Of a DNA stretch of 64,000 nt, positions 1 through 9,034 are shown piece by piece. Under the pieces are notes generated by a model. The model saw only the letters and a program-made list of their open reading frames with translations, made no database searches and had not been told where the DNA came from. Source of the DNA: Amorphophallus konjac (taxonomy: Eukaryota; Streptophyta; Magnoliopsida; Alismatales; Araceae); contig CM040128.1 in NCBI GenBank assembly GCA_022559845.1, forward strand, positions 76,261,247 through 76,325,246. The letters run 5' to 3'. Both the position numbers and the translations under genes were made by a program. Numbering within the stretch: the stretch's first letter is position 1; each line of letters starts with the position of its first letter.

Positions 1-357
1 TCTCGGGGATCGATGGCTCCTCCTAGGCCTTCCCGGGGAGGACAAGCGGAGGCTGAGAGCTCGCGTAGAGGGGGAGATCAAGAGGGTCGAGGGGAGAGCT
101 AGAGAGGTTGTTTGTACCCACTCTCATTTTGTAACCTTTTGACATATATAGTGGAATGAGACAGTCTTTGGTACTTGTTGCACTTCTTGTGATTGTTCTT
201 TTGATTTTGCGTGCCCCTGCAAAAGGATATCCCTGCAATAATGTCATCATAAATATAATGCAATTTTTTTTGGATTTTTGAAAATATGCAAATTTTTATA
301 AGTTTTTGAAAAGTATTTGCATTTTTATGGAAATTTAAAAAAATATTCGATTCAATT
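1..357. other. Left-edge stretch, no gene recognised
   Basis: Positions 1-227 have no counterpart at the matching place in element B; from about 228 the two become alignable (CCTGCAATAA...ATAATGCA also at about 19523). Short ORFs here show no family features. Positions 240-357 are AT-rich and lead into the tandem repeat that follows. Confidence 0.5.
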
Positions 358-538
358 TTGACGCTTGGGAAATATTCAATTTTTTTTGTAATTTTTGACA
401 ATATTCAAATTTTATTTGGAATTTTGGCAATATTCAATTTTTTTGGAATTTTGGTAATATTCAATTTTTTTGAAATTTTGGCAATATTCAATTTTTTTTT
501 GAATTTTGGCAATATTCATTTTTTTGAAATTTTGGTTT
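358..538. repeat. AT-rich tandem repeat, unit about 27 bp
   Basis: About six units of a GGAATTTTGGCAATATTCAA plus T-run word follow each other with small changes. The matching place in element B (about 19600-19720) keeps only a decayed form, so the array expanded or was better preserved in X1. The open frame across it is a by-product of the repeat (Phe/Ile/Asn only). Confidence 0.8.
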
Positions 539-539
539 A

Positions 540-1890
540 GACATTGCTAGTGCAGCATCAACGGATGTTTAAACCACTGGCTAAGGGTCCTTGTTCCTTC
601 CCCTTTCGCTAAAAACTGCCCAAAGTTAGGCGTGCATTTAAAGGTGGCGCCCTATGACCGGCTACCTTTGGTTAACGGTGTTCCTACCAAGGCCATACTT
701 GAAAAACACTCGATCTTAGAGGGAGAAGAGAAGAATAATTGGAGATAAGCTTTGTGCAGGATGGGAGGTATCGGGACTTGAATTCCTTCCAAGATATTAC
801 CCCTCAAAGAGGTGGTCTGTTACGCCGGGACTTTTTGCCTTTGATTTTTAGACCCTTGACATGCATACGACTAGGGTTTTCCCTGCGGGGACTTTGCCAC
901 TCTTGTCATGCCATAATTCATACTTTTGAATTTATTGAAAATTTAACTTGATTTTCATAATAGCCCTTTTTGGCTAGATGTATCATGAAATTTCACTTTA
1001 TTTTGGGTCAAGACTGTCCCTATTTGAGACTTCTCTCATATTGGGGAGTACCTAGGTCGGTTATCTCATCTGTCAACCTCTCGCACCTGCACTCAACCGA
1101 GTAAAGAAGGAAAAGACTTTCAGATATACTCCTGGCATGGCCAAAGTAGCAACGGTATTTACAAAGGAGACGGCTAAGGGCGCCGTGAAGTGTGTGCGGT
1201 GCCCAGCTAAGGGTTGCTCTTAACAAGCGGAGAGAGAAATGCCGAACTCCCAGCGCAGGGTTCTTATTAACCAAAGTGCTGCAGAAGCAAGCCTAAAGAC
1301 CTTTTTCGACTCTTGGATTAACAAAACTTAAGGTAAAGGTTTAAAATTCCACTCCTAATCAAAGTTAAGAAGTACTTTCTTTTGAAAACCGTGGGTGAAT
1401 AAGGTGATAAAAATGCACCAAAATGCACACGTAGACCAACACATTACCTTGCGACCTTTGTTGAAGCAGCTGCCAGCGGAGATGTTGATAAAACATGGGA
1501 TTTGTTGTCCTCATTTGGCAGATAAGGAAGGATAGCAAAGTTTTGAAAGTGGCTTAACAAGAAGGAGTGGTGTTTAAACGGAACTCAGACGAATAAGGAT
1601 GAAAAGGAAGAGAGGCGAGAGCTAGAACTCCCTCACTAAGGTGCGGAGACCCTGATCACATGAAAGGTCTACAAAAGAAGCAAAAAATCAAGAGGAGGAG
1701 TGAGGACTAAAGCCTCGGAAGCAGTGGGAGAAAGGGCAGATGCCCGAGGCAGTGGACGTGGAAGAAGTTGGGTCGGACCCAGGAATAGGTGAAATTAAGA
1801 GAAGGAATTGATAGATGGAAAGGGGAGGATCCGAAGGGTCCGGAAGCAGTGGAGTAGAATCATGGTAGAAGGAATCCGGAGGATCCGGAG
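540..1890 (-). other. X1 non-coding tail shared with element B
   Basis: No gene is seen. The stretch aligns with about 19720-21060 of element B, including the shared words GGCTAAGGGTCCTTGTTCC (about 579) and TGTGCGGTGCCCAGCTAAGG (about 1192). That makes it a retained part of the family downstream of ORF1 and the minisatellite. Its size and place match where Tat/Ogre elements usually have gag-pol or the 3' untranslated region, but no reverse transcriptase or integrase motif shows in any frame. Confidence 0.6.
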
Positions 1891-1894
1891 GAGG

Positions 1895-2860
1895 AGAATC
1901 TCGAGGGACGCGATGCCCTGGGAAGAAATATGCAAAAGAAGATGAAAAAGGAAGATGAGGATAAATGATATGATGTCCCGGAGGAGCAGGAAGATGAAAC
2001 GGAGGAAAGATGGAGGGTCCGGAGGTTCCGGAGGAATGGAATCAGAAGGGTCGGGATGCCCCGGAAGAAGATGGATAGAGTAAGATGGAGAAAGGGTGTG
2101 ATGCCCTGGGAGGAAATCCGGAGATTTTGGAGGAGGAAGATAGAAAAGGGCGCGATGCCCTGGGAGGAAGGAAAGAGAGTCCGGAGGTTCCGGAGGAGGA
2201 AGATAGAAAAGGGCGCGATGCCCTGGAAGAATCAGTGAGATGCCCGGAGGACCCGGGCGTGATGGTGCAGAGGGGCGCGATGCCCAGAGGGGAAGGTCTG
2301 GAGGTTCCAGATGAGGAAGGTAGAAAAGGGCGCGATGCCCTGGAAGGAAATCCGGAGTGTCCGAGAGTGGAGATGAGGAGGGGCGCGATGTCCTAGAATG
2401 GAAATCCGGAGGTTCTGGAGGTAGAGGATGGAAAGGGGCGTCATGCCCAAGGGATAGAGAGAGGGATGAAGGATCAGGAGGTTCCGGAGGAGGAATATAG
2501 AAAAGGGCGCGATGCCCTGGAAGAAAGTTCGGAGGTTCCGGAGGAGTGGAATCAGAAAGGGCGTGATGCCCTAAAAGGAGGGATAAAACACCTAAAGGTT
2601 CCCGGGAAATAGCAGGAAAGGGGGCGCGATGCCCCAGGAGAATGAGGAAGGAAAAGTCTGGAGGGACGCGATGCCCTGGGGGGAGTGGATTAGAGAAGGA
2701 TGAAGGATCCGGAGGTTCCAGAGGAATGAGACACCATGGGGCGTGATGCCCCAGGAGGACAAGAGAGAAATCCGGGGAGTGCGGATGCAATAGTTGGAAA
2801 GGGGCGCGATACCCTGAGGGAAGATCGGAGGGGGCACAATGCTCGGGGAGTGTAAGGGGA
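1895..2860 (-). repeat. GGGCGCGATGCCC minisatellite of X1
   Basis: About 17 degenerate units with cores at roughly 1911, 2049, 2093, 2149, 2209, 2273, 2328, 2379, 2436, 2505, 2559, 2622, 2664, 2737, 2800 and 2830. Each core is GGGNCGCGATGCCC, whose ends (GGGC/GCCC) can pair, and most are preceded by a GGAGGTTCCGGAGGAGGAA-like spacer. Spacing varies from about 40 to 75 bp. The 428-codon minus-strand frame over the array (1795-3081) is low complexity and probably not a protein, although it lies directly downstream of ORF1. Confidence 0.85.
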
Positions 2861-3061
2861 CATGGAGATCCCGAAGATAGAGGTGGAAGATATAGGAAAC
2901 GTGGGGGATCTAGAGGTTCTGGAAGGCGGGGAAGATACGGGTTTGGAAACCCGGGAAAGAAGAAGTGCAAATGCATGTGGATGCAATGCAACGGATGCGA
3001 TGGATGCATGAAATGCAAGAAGGTAAAGAACATGAAGGGCGAGAGGATGAGATCCTCCTCC

Positions 3062-5063
3062 TTACCCCTGGAGTGGCCCATGAAGAATCGGTGATAGATG
3101 GAAATGTGGGTGGAGTTGAATGGAAGGTGGATAGAATAGCGGAAGGCCCCTTAGCACCAAGATAACCGCCCCTCCATGGCAGTGAAGTGTATAGCCAATT
3201 GGCCCAATGGATAAAGCAAGAGCCCGTGACGAAGCTTCAACAATAAACGACAACTTCCTTGAAGGGCAAAGAATAATAATGTGAGAGAGTTGAAGAGTTA
3301 GAACATGAGGCATCGTGTTGCCCAGGGATTGTGACATACAAAGAGTGTTGAACAGAATAGGCATTCGCCCCTTGTATGGAAGAATGGGTTCAAGATTGGA
3401 AAGTTGGAACAAGGGGTGCCTTGCCCGGCCTTTGGGCATGAACTTACACGGCATCAAAGCTTGACATTCTCTCTTAGTGAGCAGTGGCGGGGACTTGGCC
3501 TCTTCGACCATGCTTGGCACAACAACCCGGATTGGCATCCGGCAAATAAACTCTTGCATCTTGAATAGCACGGCCGTGGACAAATCTTTCTTGCCCGGCT
3601 CTTGATCATCTTCGGTACAAGTGCTTGAAGAAGCACTCCCATTCTGAGTGGTAAAGGAAGGTGAAGCAGAGGTGGAAGGCTCCACGGATGGTGGTGTAAT
3701 GGAAGGTGTTGGAAAAAGAGTGAGTGGAAGCGAAGGTTCAAACACAACAAGCTTCCCCCTTTGCTCGGAAGCGGACGGGATTGGCTCGAGTGCAAAAAGG
3801 GATGGTCCCTGCTCAGGATTAGCCATGGGTAAGGGTGATGGGTTAAGTGGTGGAATAGGGAAAGGGACTGGCAAAGCTGGTTTTGGCGTTATAGGGATAA
3901 TGGAGGGTCGAGGTGGCGAACAAAGAGGAGGAGTAATAGAAGGCTCGGCGGAGACCGGCGTAGTGGAGGGTGATGGAGGCTCAGCGGAGGCCGATGGAAT
4001 GGAGGCTACTGGTGTGGTTACGGGAGGTGCGAAAGGAGAAGGTTTAGTGCGTTGAAAATGCCGGATGGGGCGAGAGGTGTTAGGGATAGGATGAGACTCA
4101 TGGTGTGACGGTATAGGTGGTTGAAATATCGAACCATCATCGTAACACCAAGAGGTCTCATAAATGGGGGTTGGATCGGGGACTGTGGCATCGTCCTGAG
4201 CATAGGGGTCTTCTGGTGGTGGAGGAAGAGGACGGCGAAGGAAACTCGGAAGGGGTGAATCTCGAGGAGCTTCAAATTCTTGTACCGTCTCCAAACCTTC
4301 ATCATTAAATAAATCCAGTGGACGCCGTGGTGGAGGCTAAATGATAAGTGGTGGAGTATGGTGTTGTGGGGGATTTTGAGGAGGCGAATATGTATATGGA
4401 GGCGGAGAGCCATGTAAATGCGTAGTGTGGATGAGTGGAGGGTGGACTGCGTCCACTTGATTATCAGGACTTGTAACATCTTCTCGCTCACATATATCGC
4501 TGATGCCATTGTCCCTCCTCTCCTTCCACTCTTTTTCCATCTTTGTAATCTCATTTAGAGCAGCATAGAGGGGATTGACTGGAGTAGGAGGAGCGGGTTG
4601 TGGGCTCGTAATCCTCTTTAATTGTTCCTGCAACGAAGCGACTTTATCAATACGAGTTTTTTGGAGAGGTGTAACTTGAGCAACATAGGGTTGGCAAGAT
4701 GGCCTTGAAGGAGGGGCCGCATAAAAAGGCCGTGGAGGGGGATTAATGGGCTGACCCCTAGAAGAACCCGGATGGGCCGGGTTGTAAGGAATAAATGGGT
4801 CTTGGGGCCGTGAAGGATGAGAAATAGAAGGAGGCGGGTGATGGGCCACCTGAATAGGAGTAGGTGTGGACGAAGGAGGCGGATGATGGGCCACCCGAAT
4901 AGGAGTAGGTGTGGACGAAGGAGGCGGGTGATGGGCCACCCGAATAGGAGTAGGTGTGGATGAAGGAGGCGGGTGATGGGCCACCCATGTGAGATTGGAA
5001 GGAGGATGAGGAGAGGATGTGCCCTCAACAATAGCCTTAAGGGCTTGGATTTGTTAAGGGGTG
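3062..5063 (-). pseudogene. ORF1-like proline-rich protein of X1, main body, broken
   Basis: Reading leftward from 5063, the protein has: HTP-stop-QIQALKAIVEG; a run of 15-residue VAHHPPPSSTPTPIR repeats; a Pro-rich stretch with PPPRPFYAAPPSRPSCQP; a possible coiled segment (DKVASLQEQLKRI, EITKMEKEWKERR); the motif SWCYDDGSIFQPP; a long Pro/Ser linker; and a conserved C-terminal domain including QEFICRMPIRVVVPSMVEEA and a Leu-x-Pro-Cys motif. At least one in-frame stop (near 5055) and frame changes near 4320 and 3450 disable it. It is the first ORF after the primer site and leader, the place ORF1 holds in Ogre-type elements. Function is unknown. Copies in B (22190-24246) and X3 (63149-64000) confirm it is a family protein. 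Confidence 0.7.
4829..4998 (-). repeat. 45-bp coding minisatellite in ORF1
   Basis: Four copies of the word GGCGGGTGATGGGCCACC at about 4833, 4878, 4923 and 4968, exactly 45 bp apart, encode VAHHPPPSSTPTPIR/Q repeats on the minus strand. The duplicated unit at 5933-7009 has only three such words. This one-unit difference explains why the two large duplicated units differ by 45 bp. Element B has only scattered VAHHPP motifs here, so the array expanded within X1. Confidence 0.9.
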
Positions 5064-5548
5064 TGTTGTGCCCCTTGTGCCTTGATGATGCAGAGATGTT
5101 TTGATGATAGCAACATTAGTGTCATCACATGGTTAATCTTCAATTGAGTGCTTGATCTGTATGCCTTGATGATGATTTAACTGATGAGCATTCAGTTGCT
5201 GTTTTAGGTTGGTACATTGTTCTGTGCACTGTTTTGCTTGCATGCATTAAGGTATGTCATTCCCTCTTATTGACATAGTCGATGCAACTTTTGTGCGTGA
5301 AAGGGTCAGTGCATCTCTATGTTAGTCTAAGTCGGTGCAGCTTCTTGATGTATGCACTAGATGATGCAACCTGTTGAAATTCATGTCGGTGCATACTCTG
5401 CACTGGGGAAGACTAAGTCAGTGCACATCATACGAGTCCGGTGCATATTGTGCATGTCTTCATCTGCTCATATCTTGCGTCTGTGCATATCATCCTTGTG
5501 CATGTTTCAAGTCGGTGCAGACTTGATTAATGCATATAGACTTGTGAA
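5064..5548 (+). mobile_element. 5' part of a copia LTR embedded in ORF1 (copy in unit 1)
   Basis: The insert starts TGTTGTGCCCCTTGTGCC, like the copia LTR starts at 11831, 15102 and 58888, and continues with seven GTCGGTGCA-type words between about 5277 and 5520. It ends abruptly at ACTTGTGAA with no CA terminus, so only the first ~485 bp of the LTR is present. Element B shows the uninterrupted site: ALDH runs straight into LTPQQ there, while here the LTR piece lies between them. I see no clear target duplication. It resembles the C0 LTR at 9035-10345. Confidence 0.75.
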
Positions 5549-5550
5549 AT

Positions 5551-5788
5551 GATCTAATGCACGAATGATTTGAGAGACCTTCTCATCATTGGGAGGAGAT
5601 GGTCCCGAGGGAGTAGTGGCGCGTAGAGAATGCGAGGGATTATGAGATTGGAAATTACCCACAGGTCGGGCAATACCGTATGAGTGAGGATGCGGTCCCT
5701 TGGAAGTGTTGTGATAAGAGCAATGAGATTGAGGAACATAAGATGTGCTTGGTTGATTATCCTCTTGGTTATAAAAATTATTAGCCAT
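5551..5788 (-). pseudogene. ORF1 N-terminus of X1, copy 1
   Basis: From the ATG at 5788 the protein begins MANNFYNQEDNQPSTSYVPQ and continues with GPHPHSYGIARPVGNFQ and PSPPNDEKVSQIIRALDH, matching the start of ORF1 in element B (from about 24210: EDDQPSTSYDPQ, PSPPHDEKVS, ALDH). It is cut off from the body of ORF1 by the copia LTR piece at 5064-5548. The leader lies directly upstream, which supports this ATG as the original start. Confidence 0.7.
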
Positions 5789-5935
5789 GTTGACTTGTTT
5801 TATCAAAGCAGAACACCATGCAAGTTTACAAACAATTCCACTCGATAAGCAAAGATATTAAATGATGAATGTTGCTCCTTTTGTTTCTATATGTACCTTG
5901 ATGTGATAGAATTTTGTTTTGACAAATTTAAATGA

Positions 5936-6140
5936 AGGATGAGAAATAGAAGGAGGCGGGTGATGGGCCACCTGAATAGGAGTAGGTGTGGACGAAGGAG
6001 GCGGATGATGGGCCACCCGAATAGGAGTAGGTGTGGACGAAGGAGGCGGGTGATGGGCCACCCATGTGGGATTGGAAGGAGGATGAGGAGAGGATGTGCC
6101 CTCAACAATAACCTTAACGGCTTGGATTTGTTGAGGGGTG
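5936..6140 (-). pseudogene. Duplicated fragment of the ORF1 body (unit 2)
   Basis: This reads HTPQQIQAVKVIVEG followed by VAHHPPPSSTPTPI repeats, the same segment as at 4811-5063 but without the in-frame stop found there (TPQQ intact). Downstream it runs into the leader and N-terminus of unit 1, so it cannot produce a full ORF1. It is a by-product of the tandem duplication. Confidence 0.75.
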
Positions 6141-6625
6141 TGTTGTGCCCCTTGTGCCTTGATGATGCAGTGATGTTTTGATGATAGCAACATTAGTGTC
6201 ATCACATGGTTAATCTATAATTGAGTGCTTGATCTGTATGCCTTGATGATGATTTAACTGATGAGCATTCAGTTGCTGTTTTAGGTTGGTACATTGTTCT
6301 GTGCACTGTTTTTCTTGCATGCATTAAGGTATGTCATTTCCTCTTATTGACATAGTCGGTGCAACTTTTGTGCGTGAAAGGGTCAGTGCATCTCTATGTA
6401 GGTCTAAGTCGGTGCAGCTTCTTGATGTATGCACTAGATGATGCAACCTGTTGAAATTCATGTCGGTGCATACTCTGCACTGGGGAAGACTAAGTCAGTG
6501 CACATCATACGAGTCCGGTGCATATTGTGCATGTCTTCATCTGCTCATATCTTGCGTCTGTGCATATCATCCTTGTGCATGTTTCAAGTCGGTGCAGACT
6601 TGATTAATGCATATAGACTTGTGAA
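6141..6625 (+). mobile_element. 5' part of a copia LTR (copy in unit 2)
   Basis: This is the second copy of the 485-bp LTR fragment, 1077 bp from the first and almost identical to it. It starts TGTTGTGCCCCTTGTGCC and contains the same GTCGGTGCA words. It was copied along with its surroundings and is not an independent insertion. Confidence 0.8.
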
Positions 6626-6627
6626 AT

Positions 6628-6865
6628 GATCTAATGCACGAATGATTTGAGAGACCTTCTCATCATTGGGAGGAGATGGTCCCGAGGGAGTAGTGACGCG
6701 TAGAGAATGCGAGGGATTATGAGATTGGAAATTACCCACAGGTCGGGCAATACCGTAGGAGTGAGGATGCGGTCCCTTGGAAGTGTTGTGATAAGAGCAA
6801 TGAGATTGAGGAACATAAGATGTGCTTGGTTGATTATCCTCTTGGTTATAAAAATTATTAGCCAT
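6628..6865 (-). pseudogene. ORF1 N-terminus of X1, copy 2 (adjacent to leader)
   Basis: The ATG is at 6865. The product is the same as copy 1 (MANNFYNQEDNQPSTSYVPQ...DEKVSQIIRALDH) with very few changes, such as Ala to Val in SLR(A/V)TTP. Because the true leader and primer site lie immediately to its right, this copy would be the one translated from an element transcript. It stops inside the copia LTR fragment. Confidence 0.7.
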
Positions 6866-6883
6866 GTTGACTTGTTTTATCAA

Positions 6884-7607
6884 AGCAGAACACCATGCAA
6901 GTTTACAAACAATTCCACTCGATAAGCAAAGATATTAAATGATGAATGTTGCTCCTTTTGTTTCTATATGTACCTTGATGTGATGGAATTTTGTTTTGAC
7001 AAATTTAAATAATTCACACAAGGTAAGAACCTAGTTTTCAATGTAAGTTAACTCCGGTGCCAACTAGGTCAACTCTCACTGTGCGTAGGCCAACTAAACC
7101 AGGGGGACTTCAAGGTACAACCGGCCCGGCGTCCGTGAGGGAATCCACGGGTGCGGGGACTTACGGAGGCTTGGTTTAGAAATTTCCAGTCCAAAGAGAC
7201 GGAGTGCTCAATGGAGGGTCCTTCCTTCACCAAGGGAGTATGGATCCTAAAAGGGGTGGAGAGAGGATGTCTCCCAAACCAACAAGATTATGATGCTATG
7301 TAATGCAAGAATATCTAAACTAGAACTAGCAAATAATAAGAAAATATAAGAAAAATGAATACACAACAGGAAATGTACAAGATTCAACCAGAGAAGATGA
7401 CAATTAGAACCCCGACAGAAGGTGTGAGTGAAATACCCTCAGGTTAAGAACACGCTATATATCAATAGTGCGATCTGATAGAACGCGCTATGGATATATA
7501 GCGCGACTAAAGACAGAGGGGGAAAACCCCAAAAGATAAATAATCACACACACTTTGATGGATTGACAAGCAGGCAACCAAAAGAACGAACGTGGTGGCA
7601 CAAAGTG
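6884..7607 (-). other. X1 leader between primer site and ORF1
   Basis: No gene. It aligns with the leader of B (about 24247-25290) through the words TGCCAACTAGGT, CTTCAAGGTACAACC and GTGCTCAATGGAGGGTCCTT-like sequence (7209). A strong hairpin, CGCGCTAT/ATAGCGCG, lies at 7484-7491 with 7498-7505; the same word recurs in the X1 LTR. Confidence 0.6.
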
Positions 7608-7627
7608 TCCCACCGTGATCGCCAATT
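7608..7627 (-). promoter_or_regulatory. Primer-binding site of X1
   Basis: Read on the minus strand directly after the LTR end GATCTACA, the sequence is AA plus TTGGCGATCACGGTGGG. Its place fits a tRNA primer site, and the TGGCG start resembles primer sites of Tat/Ogre elements. I did not match the tRNA. It fixes the element orientation as minus. Confidence 0.65.
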
Positions 7628-9034
7628 TGTAGATCTAAAATTAGACCTCCCTCAATTGATGATTTGAATGGGAGTAATGATTTGACAAGATATAGAACCA
7701 AAATCAACGATAAAAAGGGGGGTCACATGTAATAATAAAAATCCGTGATCGCCACTGAGGCCAACAACATGCCAAATAATATGAAGATCAAAATAAGGGC
7801 ATGTTACATACCTCAGAAATTCAAGAGGGCCAAGAGTTGGCCTAAGAATGAACGCGCTATATCGTCCTAGCGCCTTCTAAAGATCGCGCAATGTTCGTGT
7901 GGCGCGATATCAGACATAAAGCGGGATGAACTGGATTCGTTTCTTCCTTGCTCCAAGGCCGACCAAGGTGCAAGGGCTCCACGTATCAATCTTCTAGTGC
8001 CTGCAAACAATCATAAACAATAAATAAAAGGCCCATTAGATCGAGATTTATATAGAATCTGTCCCTATTCTTAATCAAAAGCATATAAGTGAAGGGCTAG
8101 ATCACCTGGGGGTTTGGTGGTTTTTAAACCCCTATGGAAGGGCCAAAAATAGGTTTGGTGTGTGTGAATGCGTGTATTTTGTAAAAGAAGTGTTTTTGAA
8201 ATCAATATGCAATGTTATGCGAGGATTGAAATAAACGAATTGGGGAGAAAAACTAAGAACGAGGAAGAACACAATGAGCCCCAAAATACTCCCTTGGATG
8301 TGTGAGGAGCGAGGAATTATTGATTTGGAACGGAGAGCAGCCTCCTCCTCGTCAAGATCTCGAGTTGCATCCCCTCAGAATGACGTCCAAGGGTCCAATT
8401 TATAGGAGAATGATCAAGAACAAACCCTAGGTCGGAGTTCGATCCAATCTAATGACTTGGTGGCTCAAATCAAGGCAATCTTGCCGATTAATGATGGGGA
8501 AAGACTCCTATTAGGATTTGGAACCTTCCTTTGGACGAAATATGATTGGAAACTTATCAAAATAAGGACCCAAATCGAAAAAGGGGAGTCCGGGTTAGAC
8601 TGGGTTTCTGACTGAGAACACGCTAGCATGATATAGCGCGTTCTTCATGAACGTGCTATAACGATATAGCGCGACAACGACTGGTTCGCCAAATGACTAA
8701 AAAAAGAATAAATACCCTTTGGACAGTCGTTTAATCAAATATTAAGTAAGAATAACAACCAGAGTGGATGCTATAAAGATCAAATATCAAGAAATAACGA
8801 CTGTTCAAATGATCATTCACTTAGGTCCATAACGCGCTATAAACAAGAAAGTGATGTGAGTGAATAGCGCGAGAATGCCAAATTCGAGACGAGATCCAAG
8901 GTACGGAAATTGAATTGTAGGGCCAAGAATAGGGAGAAATATCCCAGAAAATCAACCAATTATGGATCAATTGGGGCATTAACTAGGACAACAAAGAAAT
9001 TGCTCAACTTATCGGCCAAAAACGGGTGTCTACA
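7628..9034 (-). repeat. 5' LTR of X1
   Basis: A 1407-bp LTR, TGTAGATCTA...GGGTGTCTACA on the plus strand. A TATA-like TATAAATT on the minus strand lies at 8398-8405. The LTR holds several AACGCGCTAT/ATAGCGCG words (about 7853, 8617-8665, 8830-8866). It is only distantly alignable with the LTRs of B (shared TTAAACCCCTATG and the same termini), although the internal regions of X1 and B are much closer. Confidence 0.78.

Larger units (their letters stand above)
4811..7009. repeat. 1.1-kb direct tandem duplication inside X1
   Basis: Unit 1 is 4811-5932 (1122 bp) and unit 2 is 5933-7009 (1077 bp). Both start at TGAAGGATGAGAAATAGAAG and end in GACAAATTTAAAT, and they are nearly identical apart from one 45-bp repeat unit and scattered substitutions. 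Each carries the 3' part of the leader, the ORF1 N-terminus, a copia LTR fragment and the start of the ORF1 body. The duplication happened after the copia fragment arrived, because both units contain it. Confidence 0.92.
1..9034 (-). mobile_element. X1: Tat/Ogre-like LTR retrotransposon without visible pol, partial
   Basis: Read on the minus strand, the element starts with its 5' LTR (9034 to 7628), followed by a primer-binding site, a leader, a proline-rich ORF1 (broken), a minisatellite and a long non-coding tail that runs off the left edge. LTR ends are TGTAGACACC and GATCTACA. The LTR start and the TTGGCGATCACGGTGGGAC primer site resemble the Tat/Ogre group of Ty3/gypsy elements. The internal part from about 228 to 4800 aligns by eye with element B (about 19515 to 23990), so both belong to one family. 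No gag, protease, RT or integrase is visible in the 7.6 kb seen. The 3' LTR and the left target duplication are outside the window. Confidence 0.7.

Noticed and set aside
1895..2860. CRISPR-like spacing of repeats
   Set aside because: Core words are short, degenerate and irregularly spaced, the spacers are themselves related, there are no cas genes, and the DNA is plant nuclear.
1795..3081. 428-codon minus-strand open frame rich in GHRAPF and PPEPPD repeats
   Set aside because: It is produced by the GGGCGCGATGCCC minisatellite. Composition is extreme, unit lengths vary and B does not keep the same frame; I annotate the repeat instead.
5361..5552. 63-codon frame repeated exactly at 6438-6629
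   Set aside because: It is the copia LTR word region copied by the tandem duplication, not a gene pair.
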